Assembly: GCF_009600315.1 (NCBI RefSeq)
Contig: NZ_WIWC01000027.1
Span: 1 to 64,000, forward strand
DNA from: Pseudomonas helleri
GTDB taxonomy: Bacteria > Pseudomonadota > Gammaproteobacteria > Pseudomonadales > Pseudomonadaceae
DNA: 64,000 nucleotides
Direction of reading: 5' to 3'
A program made the translations under genes and the position numbers. Shown piece after piece: positions 9,299-18,993 of the stretch (the stretch's first letter is position 1; each line of letters begins with the position of its first letter). Below the pieces are notes generated by a model that saw nothing but the letters and a program-made list of their open reading frames with translations, did no database searches and had not been told where the DNA came from.

Positions 9299-11704
9299 TC
9301 AGACCAGCCGGGATAACATCTCAAGGGCTTCTGCCTGCTGCTCAGGATTACCTTCAGCTATCACCTCCGCCAGAATATCCCGTGCCCCTTCATCGTCACC
9401 CATGTCAATGTAAGCCTCAGCCAAATCGAGCTTGGTCGCGGCTTCATCCGAACCGGACAAGAAATCGGGCTCGGGATCATCGGCAAACGCTGACACAAGA
9501 GACGGTTGCTCCAGGCTTTGCGACAAGCGCTGCAACTCGGCATTGACCTTGTCCAACTCAATGGAAAAGCTGTCGGGCTCAGCTTCAGCCACTTCACTCT
9601 CCGGCGCCAACGACAGATCAAAGTCAGCTGGCAGGCTTAAATCAAGATCTGGCAGTCCATCTCTGGGCGCCTGAACCTCAGCTTGCTGCTTGAGCACCTC
9701 TTCAAAGCTTTGCTCATAATCTGGCACTGGTTGATCCAGTGGTTGTGCAGGCAACAGCTCGGTGGGTGATGCGGTTTCCAGCTCGTCTAAGCTCAGGTCG
9801 AAGTCGTGATCAAACTCGGGCCCGACCGCACTGTCATCACGCAGCATTTCATCAACGAACTGCTCTTCAAGTTGCGCGGCAACAGCAGCCGTGGCGATCC
9901 CTGTAGCAGCCGCCGCCAACATGGCCGGGTAACGCGCCTTGAGTTGTTCGACTTCAGCGTGATTCTTGCCGTTTGCGACTAACTGACGCTCTTGCGCTAT
10001 AAAAGCCTCACGCTCACCCTGCTCGCCATATACCTGCATCAGCTTGAGACGCAAGTCACTGCGCTGAGGTTCTTTTTCAATTGCATGACTGAGCAGCGTG
10101 ACGGCCTCATCCAGCTGTTGCAGCTCAATCAGTCGTTCTGCGTGCACCAGTACATCGTCTCCTGGCTTGGCCAGCGACAAAGCGCCAATGACGGGCGCAA
10201 TAACAGCCGCAGGAGCTGGAGCTGGAGCTGGAGCTGGAGCTGGAGCTGGAGCTGGAGCTGGAGCTGGAGCTGGAGCTTCATCGAGCATGGGGCTTGGCGG
10301 TGGCACTTCAAGCCCAGCGAAGTCACTTTCTGGCAGGTCCAGATCAGACGCAAAATGCGTGTCATCCTCCAGCTCCCGTGCCATGCGCTCGTGTCGTTGC
10401 GCCGCTTGCAAGGCCTTGCGGCGACGGGCCAGCAGCAGTAACAGCAACAACAGCAAAACGGCTGCACCACCCGCCAACCCCATCAGCATTGGACTGCCAA
10501 GCAGAGCCTGAAGGTTACGTTCCCCCGTTGAGACAGAATGCTCGCCCTGCACAGGCGCGGGCGGCACAGCGGTGGCGGGCGAACCTTCGAGCGCGGGCTC
10601 GATATCCGCCTCTGGAGCATCGACGGCTTGTGCGGCCAACTGAGCCGGGATCGCAGTGGCGGGGTCACCGGAAGCAGCACCGCCCGCCTCCAGCTTGGCC
10701 AATTGATCATTTTTCAACTCGATCAAGCGTTGAAGCTTGTCCAGCTGGCTTTGCAAATCCTTCATCCGGCTTTGCAGCTCGGTATTCTCACGACGACTTG
10801 AATCCAGACCTTCCTGAGCCATCGCCAGTTGTGCAGCGATATTTGCGGCGTCCCCGGCCGCACCTTTACCATTAGCGGATTGTGCCGCCACCAGGCTCAA
10901 GCTGTCAGTACTCGCAGCCTTGGCCGGGCGCAGAGCCTCAACCGGCTGACGTCGTGTTGCATCAAGCTGCTGAGGCAGTGGCACCGTACGGCGACCATTA
11001 CGCCAATCGGCGTTCTGTGAGGCCACTTCATTGAGCGCTTTGGCCTGCGACAACTGAACACTCTGCGAGGCATCAGGCAGACGCAATACCTGGCCGGTTT
11101 TCAGACGATTGATATTGCCATTGATAAACGCATCAGGATTCAGCGCCTGAATGGCTAGCATCGTCTGTTGAACCGAGCCACCATTGGCCGCCTTTGCCGC
11201 GATTTCCCACAAGGTGTCGCGGGCCGTAGTGGTGTACTGCGCAGGCGCACCGGCAGTGCCGGGCGCAACCGGAGCTGAGGCCGCCGCAGCGGTTTGTGGC
11301 GAAAACTTCGCGGGGTCGAGCATGACGCTGTAGTCACGCAACAGGCGACCGCTTGGCCACATCACTTGCACCAGAAACTTTACAAAGGGTTCGGACAGCG
11401 GCTGACTGGACGTCACTCGCAGCACGCTCTTGCCATCGGCATTGATCACCGGGGTAAAACGCAACTCATCCAAAAAGGCTGGCCGTGGCACACCTGCCTT
11501 GGTGAACTCGTCCGCAGGCGCCAAACTCGGTACCACTTCTGCGGCCGTTAGATCCTTGACATCCAGCAGCTCGATTTCAGCCAGCAGAGGCTGGTTCTGA
11601 GTCGATTTCAGCGTCAACTCTCCGAGCCCAAGCGCCTGCGCCATACCGGATGAAAGCGCCGATGCGGCAGCTATTGCTAACACTAATTTGCGAACCTGAA
11701 GCAT
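9299..11704 (-). CDS. fimV: FimV/HubP-like polar peptidoglycan-binding protein
   Basis: A large inner-membrane protein of 801 residues that in P. aeruginosa organises the pole and supports type IV pilus assembly and twitching. It starts with a signal sequence (MLQVRKLVLAIAAASALSSG). The N-terminal FimV domain follows (LGLGELTLKSTQNQPL), then a LysM-like domain (about residues 175-235), a coiled coil (about 295-340), one transmembrane helix (about 410-430, poly-Leu), a long acidic cytoplasmic tail and the C-terminal TPR-like FimV motif TKLDLAEAYIDMGDDEGARD. The tail carries an Ala-Pro run encoded by a hexanucleotide tandem repeat. It lies between usg and truA, where E. coli has no gene. Confidence 0.93.
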   Translation of the reverse strand: MLQVRKLVLAIAAASALSSGMAQALGLGELTLKSTQNQPLLAEIELLDVKDLTAAEVVPSLAPADEFTKAGVPRPAFLDELRFTPVINADGKSVLRVTSSQPLSEPFVKFLVQVMWPSGRLLRDYSVMLDPAKFSPQTAAAASAPVAPGTAGAPAQYTTTARDTLWEIAAKAANGGSVQQTMLAIQALNPDAFINGNINRLKTGQVLRLPDASQSVQLSQAKALNEVASQNADWRNGRRTVPLPQQLDATRRQPVEALRPAKAASTDSLSLVAAQSANGKGAAGDAANIAAQLAMAQEGLDSSRRENTELQSRMKDLQSQLDKLQRLIELKNDQLAKLEAGGAASGDPATAIPAQLAAQAVDAPEADIEPALEGSPATAVPPAPVQGEHSVSTGERNLQALLGSPMLMGLAGGAAVLLLLLLLLLARRRKALQAAQRHERMARELEDDTHFASDLDLPESDFAGLEVPPPSPMLDEAPAPAPAPAPAPAPAPAPAPAPAAVIAPVIGALSLAKPGDDVLVHAERLIELQQLDEAVTLLSHAIEKEPQRSDLRLKLMQVYGEQGEREAFIAQERQLVANGKNHAEVEQLKARYPAMLAAAATGIATAAVAAQLEEQFVDEMLRDDSAVGPEFDHDFDLSLDELETASPTELLPAQPLDQPVPDYEQSFEEVLKQQAEVQAPRDGLPDLDLSLPADFDLSLAPESEVAEAEPDSFSIELDKVNAELQRLSQSLEQPSLVSAFADDPEPDFLSGSDEAATKLDLAEAYIDMGDDEGARDILAEVIAEGNPEQQAEALEMLSRLV
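10212..10277 (-). repeat. Eleven perfect GGAGCT hexanucleotide repeats inside fimV
   Basis: 66 bp of uninterrupted hexamer, GGAGCT on the plus strand. In the fimV frame it encodes alternating Ala-Pro codons (GCT CCA). Gain or loss of units keeps the frame. The run lies in the cytoplasmic linker of FimV. Confidence 0.97.
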
Positions 11705-11846
11705 CGCCTCATCCTTATTGGTACAGACCTCGTCCTGCGAGATCCGAATAGCTACTGCCCGAAGAGTGTGCCCAAGACTTGCGTGTTTAGACACATGACC
11801 CCGAAGCGGCTCTTGAACCCAGCTGGAAATTGACGCCAAGTATCTT

Positions 11847-12857
11847 TTACAGCAAGTCTTTTATCAACAACTCAGCCAGTTGCACGGCATTCAAGGCCGC
11901 GCCTTTACGAACGTTATCTGCAGTTATCCAAAGATTAAGTTCACAAGCATCGTCCACAGCATGGCGAACTCGTCCTACATAGACCACGTCCTGGCCAACG
12001 GCATCACCCACCGCCGTCGGATAGTCGCCTGCGTCAACCAACTCAAGACCCTCTGCGGCCTCAAGCGCTGCATTAACAGCTTCCAGATCGACTGGCCCGG
12101 CCATTTGCACCGACACACTAAAGCTATCGCCGAAAAACACCGGAGCTTGAATGCATGTCACTGAAATTTTGAGTGACGGCAAATCCAATATTTCGCGCAG
12201 TTGCGTGACCAGATGTTTTTCCAGCGGAACATGGCCTTGTGCATCCGGCGTACCGACTTGTGCGAGCAAGTTGAAGGCCATCTGACGATCAAAGAAATTC
12301 GATTCAAGCGGATGCAGGTTCAGCAGCGCTGTAGTCTGGCGCGCCAATTCGGAAACGGCTTCGCGCCCTTGAGCGGAAACGGCCAGACACGCAGTTACAG
12401 TCACTCGCTGAAAATCGAATAAATCGCGTAATGGCGCCAGCACCACTGCCAAAGCAGTCGCCGATGGGCTTGGACTGCTCACTTTTACAGGCTTGGGCAA
12501 ACCGACCAGGACCTTAGCATTGGCCTCGGGCACCACTTGCGGGGCCTGCAAGGCAGGCAAAACACCCGACAAATCAATTAACGTACACCCCGCAGCAGAA
12601 GCTTTGGCTGCGTAGCTGGAAGTCACTGCTGGCCCGGCAGCAAAGAAAACGACCTGGACTTTGCTGAAGTCGAATGCATCGACCTCACGCACTCTGACAT
12701 TTTTGCCACGAAAAGGCACCGAACTGCCAGCCGACTCGCTACTGGCCAGCAGGTGCAAGTCGGCTACCGGAAAATTGCGCTCTTCAAGGATTTGCACAAT
12801 GGTTTCGCCGACAGTGCCGGTGGCGCCGACGACGGCGATATCAAAGGACTGACTCAT
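11847..12857 (-). CDS. Aspartate-semialdehyde dehydrogenase-like protein (USG-1 type)
   Basis: A 336-residue homologue of aspartate-semialdehyde dehydrogenase with an intact NADP-binding start (AVVGATGTVGETIV) and the family C-terminal half. Where true enzymes carry the catalytic Cys in an NC[ST]T-type motif, this protein reads SSPSPSATALAV near residue 128, so the Cys is missing. The real Asd is encoded about 5 kb away at 17813-18925. This fits the usg-type paralogue that precedes truA in E. coli and fimV in P. aeruginosa, whose role is unknown. Dehydrogenase activity is unlikely. Confidence 0.88.
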   Translation of the reverse strand: MSQSFDIAVVGATGTVGETIVQILEERNFPVADLHLLASSESAGSSVPFRGKNVRVREVDAFDFSKVQVVFFAAGPAVTSSYAAKASAAGCTLIDLSGVLPALQAPQVVPEANAKVLVGLPKPVKVSSPSPSATALAVVLAPLRDLFDFQRVTVTACLAVSAQGREAVSELARQTTALLNLHPLESNFFDRQMAFNLLAQVGTPDAQGHVPLEKHLVTQLREILDLPSLKISVTCIQAPVFFGDSFSVSVQMAGPVDLEAVNAALEAAEGLELVDAGDYPTAVGDAVGQDVVYVGRVRHAVDDACELNLWITADNVRKGAALNAVQLAELLIKDLL

Positions 12858-12984
12858 GGATCTACCTCAGGCGAAACGTGGGGAGGCGCACTTTAACTGC
12901 CCGGCGCAAGCCAGGCAATTAAAGCGATGGATGGGGTTAAGCCTACAGCCTTACCATTGCTTTGAAGTCAAATGCGGCCATGCA

Positions 12985-15900
12985 TCAATGATTATCAAGG
13001 GGCAAAAACCAGCGCGATACAAGATCTTTGCCCATCACCCCGTGATAAACGTTGACTGTGGCCTGAGGACTATTCGATTTTTTGAGCTGGGAGTAATAGC
13101 TTTCTCTGCGTTGGGATTTGAGCTTCAAATGGGCCACACCGTAGTTTTCCTTTGGCGTATCCTCGGCCGCATAATGAATATGGGCATACCAGAGCGGGAT
13201 ACCATTCTTGTCATTGATCGCGTATTCCTGAATGAAGTCCTGACGCTCGCCAGCCAGTTTTATGCGCTTGCCTAAGCCCGCTATCTGCACACGATCCTGC
13301 TCAAGCAGATACTGAAGGTTGCCGTGAGTCGGGGGCAATTCAAGGCTCAACTGAATGCGTAGCTCTTTACCTTTATCCGTCAAACGCTTGGCTCCACTGC
13401 GCAGGTTCTCGACCAAGACCAAATCCGATTGCACAACTGCATCCAGAGGCTGAGCATCGATAGCTTTGCTCAGTTCGCCAGCCAAGTGATTGAGGCCATC
13501 GGCCTCGTGTTGAAGAACCTCTTCAACCTCCTGCGGGTATCTGGATATTTTTTTATATTCCTCGGCCCTGCGCAGATGATTATCCAGGTCGGCGTAGCGT
13601 TTGCGCGCCTCACCTTTAAGAAAATCGAGTGGCCGAGTGTCTGAAGGTGCCTTAGGCGTCACTGCTTTAATTTCCTCCCATACCTCACCGTGTTCTGAAT
13701 ACGTACCGAGTAGCTGATCGTTTTCTTCAGACCTGACTTCAACGACCTCAACAGGCCACTCACCTCCCGCCGGTATTAACTTACCGATCAACCGTCCGCT
13801 ATGGCGGGTTTTAATAATTCGTTTGGGTACATCTGATGCAGCTGCACGCTGGGGCTTGCGCGGCAATTGAGCCCCCTTTGCATCCGGTTTAATCTCGGCC
13901 GCCATTTTTTTTGTGACGTCTTGGTAAAGGCCATCCAGCATCGTGATGATTTTGTTGAATAAGGCGCTATCCAATTCATCCGCACTGATGATGCCCAAGC
14001 CTCGCAAGGCATCCAACGATTGAGCATAAGATTCAACAAGACTACTCAATACTTCCAGGCTTTCACCGCTGCTGAAATCAAACGTATTGAGCTCCGCATG
14101 AGTACTGATAAGTTTTCTCACTGGTGTGACGAGAGTCTCCAGAGTTTCAACCAACGCGGTATTACTGTGCCAATCTTTAACGCTGGGTTTTATCAGCCAA
14201 TTCAAATAAGCGTTCTTAATGGGGACATCATAAAAATCGACATTGGTTTTCCTGAGGCTGACGTCTTTGAGAGAACTTTCATATCGTTGCATACCCGCCT
14301 CATCCAGACGCTCCAGATAGCGAGTTCTGAGTTCAAGCGTAGCAATCATCTTTTCATAAATGTCGATATAGGCTTTCATGACTTGATCGAACCGTAGATT
14401 GCTAGTGCTGGCGGCCGTCTCAAATATTCTAAAAGGCACCCCCTTCAAGTCGTAATCGTAAATAACCATAAGGTGATTGCACTCAGTTGCCAGCGCCAAT
14501 ATACGGCCATCAATATCGTATTTCTTTACATCCGGGAACAGGCTTTTAAACTCATCGAGATTCGTCAGCAAAAGAAGATACGAGTCAATCATCTCCTGGG
14601 TTGCACTCTCGGCTTTGCGGCGATAAACACTGCGTTGTTCTTCCGTGAAACGCGGATCTTCTTCAGCGCGCTGCATCACGGATATCGCGACCTTGAATGC
14701 TGCGTTCATCCTCGGCGTGCGCGCGTTTAGCTCAGTCCACTGGTCTAAAAACTCACCTCTTCGCGCATCTTTTTGCTCGCGCAAAGCCTGTAATCGAGCC
14801 TTCGGCATGCCGCCAGATAAACGCAGACGCAGATCCAGAGACCATCGACCGTTGCCACTTGACTTCAAATAGGGACCTAAATGAGTGCTGTCAGCGGGGT
14901 CAACAATGATAACGCCTTCGGCTCCCACACTGACCTCATACAGCTTGTCCTCAATTAAGGCATGCCATTTATCGTTAATCACATAAAGCCCCTTACGAGG
15001 CATGTCAGCAGTCGGATTGTGCAAGACAGGCTGCGGCATTTGGGCAGGCTTCTTTACCTCGAAATGGGACAGCATCTTTATTTGACCGGGGGTCAGCCGA
15101 TTTTGGGCACTTGCAAAACTGAAATCCAGAGGCGTGCTCTGTATATCGGGTAATTCACCTGCCAATGCTACGACTCCTGCACTCACTTGCGGCGACGCAA
15201 GCTCTGGCCAACGGTCAGCACTGCGCTCAGGTGCACGAGGTTTCACAACCTGCTCCCTGACGCCATCGGCCAGCGACGGACGCGCTGGAACCGGCGCAGG
15301 AGGCGGGAACAAAACTATTGTCAGATTAAGCAGTAGATCGACTAATCCGAGCTCGCGAGTGATCGGATCTTCACTATTGAGTGCCGGAATGTCCTTGATG
15401 GCAGCCAGCAACATGACTGATAACCCCACAGTGAGCATGGTGGGAACGCTCAGAAAAGGCAGCAACACGAGGTTGAATATCAGGTTGGTTTGCTCAAGTA
15501 ATACACCCCAGCGACTCTCGGTATTGGAAACAGAGTCTATGTCGGCCTGTCTCACCAGCGCACTTGCATTGCTGCTGTAGAGAAACTGCAATAACTTGCC
15601 GTTATGCAAATATTGTAATAACTCGTCGCTGGCACCATCGACGGACAGCGTTGCAGGTTGCGGTACTTCAATAGGGGCGTAATCGCTGCCCAGTCCAAAA
15701 CGCACGTAATGGGGTTCTTGAAAGCCGCCATTGTCGTATATCGGACGGGCGACATCGCTCAACCAGATCAGCACACTGGTTTGCAGCTCTCCCGGCTGGG
15801 CAATAGCCTCCAGCAGTGCGGCGCGAGTAGGAAACTCATGCAGCGATTGAGCGTAGAAAGGCCGGTATAGCAAGTGCGGGCCGACACTCATATCAACTTG

Positions 15901-17655
15901 TTCAATGATGAACATATTGTTGACCACATCCGGGGCTGCGTCAGCCTTGCGAGCCACTGCCAGGTGCCGAATAACCACCGGCGCACCATCGACCTGGCGG
16001 TCGGCATTATTGCTCTGCATCAAAGCTGCAACGTAGCGAGCACCGAGTGGGCTGAGGCCGTTTTCGTTCTTGAGACTAAGCTCCAGCGCCTGCAACGGTA
16101 AATATGCACTGATTTGTTCTGCGAACAATTGTTCACGCTTGCGCGCATCACTTGTAGCCCCCAACAGCAAACTTTGCAGTCTCTCGGGATAAACCTTGCC
16201 GACGTCAACCCGTTCAATCAGGCCATTTCTGCTGATGATGTAGTTAGGCGTCAGCCAAACAGGCAATTCCAACCCGTGTGAATGTTTCAGACTCAACAGC
16301 CCCTGTGGCCGCCCCACCAGGTTTTTCAACGCAAGCTCGGTGAGGTTCATAGTCACCTCTTCAGTGACGGGGATGGCATTGGGGAAGCCGGCAGCGGAAA
16401 AAAAAGTCAACTCTATATGATCAGGGTTAAACACTTCGACAGAGACATGTCGGGATAAATCAGGTTCCAGATACTTTTGGTCAAGCTGCATTTGCTGCGT
16501 CAAAACATCGACAGCAAATGAGCGAATATCTGCAATACCACTGAGGAAAGTACGGCCTTGGCTGATTTTCTTGGCGCGGGCCAAAGCCAGACTGTATTGG
16601 CGGTACAGGGACTGCTCTGCAGCAGATGCCCGCCTCAACCAATCAGGTAAATGTGCTTTAAGAGTGCCAACGGCAAGGCCCTCTGTCGCGGCCGCACCTA
16701 GTATGTAACGTGCAGGATCACTAAGGTCCTGACACACTGTTTGCAGCGTCTGAACCCCAACTCGGGCTGGTAATTTCAGTGCTCCCAGGCCATCCAGCTG
16801 CCTACCCAATATGATCGCTGCTTGAATGTCAAAAACATTGCCCTCTAGCTCGTAACGCTTGATACGGATTTCATCAGCCAAATAGGCTGCGCCCATGCGC
16901 TGTCCGCCATATTCGATGACTGCGTCCACGGTGGGGAAAGACTTTAGAGTGCCATTAGGCCGACACATTAGAATCAGGTTGCTACGCACCAGCACGATGG
17001 ATGCTGTCAACCGAGTACTTCTGAGTTGCGCACCGATGAGTGTGGATTCCAGACAATAAACCTGCGTGCAATTTTCACCGTATTGACTTATTCGTGCTTC
17101 TCGCTCAGGGCACAGAATCACCTGGTTGACGGCTTCGCGAGCCAAGTCAGTCAGATCTTCCTGGCGGATCAGAGCAATGCTCAAAAGCTCTTTGAGCACA
17201 TCACTGAACCAGCGCCAGCGACTGACACCCGAGTCTGCCTGGCCGGACCAATATTCGACCAGCGCATTTTGAAAGCCGACGGGTACTGTCCAGGTCAATT
17301 CCTTCAGCAGGGTGTCAATGACCTTCATATCAAGTAGATCAGGTTCCAGCCAATCGGGCGCGTTATCGCATAGATAGTAGGACTGACCATTGACCCTCTC
17401 TAAATTCAATACATTGCCGTTGGCCAGATAATCCATAACCCGTGCCACGAATGGCTGCAACTCCCAGCCACCACCCGCCCGGGGCACGGCCAGCCGGGTG
17501 CGCGCCAAGTCAATCTTTAGGGTGGGGTATTTTTGGGATAATGCCGCCGCAAGTAGTTGCCGGGTGACACTTTCCAAGGTTGGACGACTTACAAACTGTG
17601 CCCTGACAGCATTGATCGATAAAGCGAGTGGAGAAGATGTAGTAGGTGCAGGCAT
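12985..17655 (-). CDS. Very large toxin-like protein, dermonecrotic-toxin-domain (DUF6543-like) family
   Basis: A single intact frame of 1556 residues with ribosome site GAGGAC. I recognise the style of the large Pseudomonas proteins annotated with a dermonecrotic-toxin N-terminal helical domain; this is by memory of family features, not a search. Visible: no signal peptide; a long helical N-terminal half; a central hydrophobic hairpin (about residues 720-753 and 770-782) followed by a Pro-rich stretch; a segment with LYEVSVGAEGVIIVDPADST (about 903) and WSLDLRLRLSGG (about 935) that recurs in this family; then mostly helical sequence and a C-terminal GIPLWYAHIHY...GVAHLKLKSQRR block (about 1490-1520). 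No LRR or NEL E3-ligase repeat and no catalytic motif I can name. No immunity-like small gene adjoins it. It interrupts the otherwise conserved asd-usg order, and its AT-richer codons suggest acquisition. Confidence 0.8.
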   Translation of the reverse strand: MPAPTTSSPLALSINAVRAQFVSRPTLESVTRQLLAAALSQKYPTLKIDLARTRLAVPRAGGGWELQPFVARVMDYLANGNVLNLERVNGQSYYLCDNAPDWLEPDLLDMKVIDTLLKELTWTVPVGFQNALVEYWSGQADSGVSRWRWFSDVLKELLSIALIRQEDLTDLAREAVNQVILCPEREARISQYGENCTQVYCLESTLIGAQLRSTRLTASIVLVRSNLILMCRPNGTLKSFPTVDAVIEYGGQRMGAAYLADEIRIKRYELEGNVFDIQAAIILGRQLDGLGALKLPARVGVQTLQTVCQDLSDPARYILGAAATEGLAVGTLKAHLPDWLRRASAAEQSLYRQYSLALARAKKISQGRTFLSGIADIRSFAVDVLTQQMQLDQKYLEPDLSRHVSVEVFNPDHIELTFFSAAGFPNAIPVTEEVTMNLTELALKNLVGRPQGLLSLKHSHGLELPVWLTPNYIISRNGLIERVDVGKVYPERLQSLLLGATSDARKREQLFAEQISAYLPLQALELSLKNENGLSPLGARYVAALMQSNNADRQVDGAPVVIRHLAVARKADAAPDVVNNMFIIEQVDMSVGPHLLYRPFYAQSLHEFPTRAALLEAIAQPGELQTSVLIWLSDVARPIYDNGGFQEPHYVRFGLGSDYAPIEVPQPATLSVDGASDELLQYLHNGKLLQFLYSSNASALVRQADIDSVSNTESRWGVLLEQTNLIFNLVLLPFLSVPTMLTVGLSVMLLAAIKDIPALNSEDPITRELGLVDLLLNLTIVLFPPPAPVPARPSLADGVREQVVKPRAPERSADRWPELASPQVSAGVVALAGELPDIQSTPLDFSFASAQNRLTPGQIKMLSHFEVKKPAQMPQPVLHNPTADMPRKGLYVINDKWHALIEDKLYEVSVGAEGVIIVDPADSTHLGPYLKSSGNGRWSLDLRLRLSGGMPKARLQALREQKDARRGEFLDQWTELNARTPRMNAAFKVAISVMQRAEEDPRFTEEQRSVYRRKAESATQEMIDSYLLLLTNLDEFKSLFPDVKKYDIDGRILALATECNHLMVIYDYDLKGVPFRIFETAASTSNLRFDQVMKAYIDIYEKMIATLELRTRYLERLDEAGMQRYESSLKDVSLRKTNVDFYDVPIKNAYLNWLIKPSVKDWHSNTALVETLETLVTPVRKLISTHAELNTFDFSSGESLEVLSSLVESYAQSLDALRGLGIISADELDSALFNKIITMLDGLYQDVTKKMAAEIKPDAKGAQLPRKPQRAAASDVPKRIIKTRHSGRLIGKLIPAGGEWPVEVVEVRSEENDQLLGTYSEHGEVWEEIKAVTPKAPSDTRPLDFLKGEARKRYADLDNHLRRAEEYKKISRYPQEVEEVLQHEADGLNHLAGELSKAIDAQPLDAVVQSDLVLVENLRSGAKRLTDKGKELRIQLSLELPPTHGNLQYLLEQDRVQIAGLGKRIKLAGERQDFIQEYAINDKNGIPLWYAHIHYAAEDTPKENYGVAHLKLKSQRRESYYSQLKKSNSPQATVNVYHGVMGKDLVSRWFLPLDNH

Positions 17656-17760
17656 AAAAAGTCCTCGTTAAATGGGATCGGTCGTGTAGCCGATCACGCA
17701 TTTATGCCCGTACGCTGCAAAGTGAGGTGCTAGATGGATATATCAGTTATCGCGCGCACA

Positions 17761-17796
17761 AAAAAACCGTGCCTCTTTGCAGAGAACACGGTTTTT
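17761..17796 (-). terminator. Rho-independent terminator after asd
   Basis: Inverted repeat AAAAACCGTG/CACGGTTTTT, 17 bp past the asd stop. On the minus strand it ends in a run of T. It separates asd transcription from the toxin-like gene downstream. Confidence 0.8.
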
Positions 17797-17812
17797 GTAA
17801 TGCATCAGCGAA

Positions 17813-18925
17813 TCAACGCTCCAGCAGAATCCGCAGCATGCGACGCAACGGCTCAGCCGCGCCCCACAACAACTGGTCGCCCACGGTGAAGGCACCGAGG
17901 AACTGCGAACCCATGTTCAGCTTGCGCAGACGGCCAACCGGCACGTTCAGGGTGCCTGTCACCTTGGTTGGACTCAGCTCTTGCATGCTGATGTCACGAT
18001 GATTTGGCACCAGCTTGACCCAAGGGTTGTGCTGGCTGATCAGGCCTTCGATGTCCGCAATTGGCACATCTTTGTTCAGTTTGATGGTCAGCGCTTGGCT
18101 GTGGCAGCGCATCGCACCGATACGCACGCAGATACCGTCCACCGGAACCGGGTTTTTGAACCGGCCCAGAATTTTGTTGGTCTCTGCCTGCGCTTTCCAC
18201 TCTTCGCGGCTCTGGCCGTTGGGCAGCTCTTTGTCAATCCACGGGATCAAGCTGCCTGCCAGCGGCACACCGAAATTTTCAGTCGGATAAGCTTCGCTGC
18301 GCATGGCGTCAGCCACACGACGGTCAATATCCAGAATTGCGCTGGCCGGGTCAGCCAGTTGATCGGCAACCGCCGCGTGGGTCGCGCCCATTTGCTTGAT
18401 CAGTTCGCGCATGTTCTGCGCGCCGGCGCCCGAGGCCGCCTGATACGTCATGGCACTCATCCACTCGACCAGACCGGCTTCGAACAGACCGCCAAGGCCC
18501 ATCAACATCAGGCTGACTGTGCAGTTACCACCGATATAGTTCTTGGTGCCCGCATCCAGTTGGTGGTCAATAACCTTGCGGTTGACCGGGTCCAGAATGA
18601 TGACCGCGTCATCCTGCATGCGCAGGCTCGATGCAGCATCGATCCAGTAACCTTGCCAGCCTGCCTCACGCAGTTTGGGGAACACCTCATTGGTGTAGTC
18701 GCCGCCCTGGCAGGTCAGGATCACATCGAGGGTTTTCAACTCTTCAATGTTGTAAGCGTCCTTGAGCGGAGCAATCTCCTTGCCCACAGACGGACCTTGT
18801 CCACCGACATTGGAAGTGGTGAAAAACACCGGCTCAATAAGATCGAAATCCTGCTCTTCCAGCATCCGCTGCATGAGCACGGAACCAACCATACCGCGCC
18901 AACCGACCAGACCTACACGCTTCAT
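17813..18925 (-). CDS. asd: Aspartate-semialdehyde dehydrogenase
   Basis: It reduces aspartyl phosphate to the semialdehyde, the branch point for lysine, diaminopimelate, methionine and threonine. The N-terminal [17 protein letters not shown] carries the NADP motif. The catalytic Cys lies in [16 protein letters not shown] near residue 135, and the active-site His region [12 protein letters not shown] near 270. At 370 residues it matches the proteobacterial long form. The start is fixed by homology to the MKRVG end. It lies 68 bp after leuB; a stem formed by GTTACTTCC/GGAAGTAAC lies in that gap. Confidence 0.97.
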   Translation of the reverse strand: MKRVGLVGWRGMVGSVLMQRMLEEQDFDLIEPVFFTTSNVGGQGPSVGKEIAPLKDAYNIEELKTLDVILTCQGGDYTNEVFPKLREAGWQGYWIDAASSLRMQDDAVIILDPVNRKVIDHQLDAGTKNYIGGNCTVSLMLMGLGGLFEAGLVEWMSAMTYQAASGAGAQNMRELIKQMGATHAAVADQLADPASAILDIDRRVADAMRSEAYPTENFGVPLAGSLIPWIDKELPNGQSREEWKAQAETNKILGRFKNPVPVDGICVRIGAMRCHSQALTIKLNKDVPIADIEGLISQHNPWVKLVPNHRDISMQELSPTKVTGTLNVPVGRLRKLNMGSQFLGAFTVGDQLLWGAAEPLRRMLRILLER

Positions 18926-18993
18926 CGCAACGACACCTTTAACAAAAAGTGGGGTCGTTACTTCCACCAACAGGAAGTAACGGGCCCGAGAGA

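Noticed and set aside
10098..10511. Frames with Ala-Gly, Trp-Ser or Leu-Gln runs at the fimV hexamer repeat
   Set aside because: They are readings of the GGAGCT repeat in other frames. The FimV frame has domains on both sides.
12858..12984. Possible immunity or antitoxin gene next to the toxin-like gene
   Set aside because: The 127-bp gap has no frame of its own; the plus-strand frame from 12856 runs into the toxin-like gene as a shadow.
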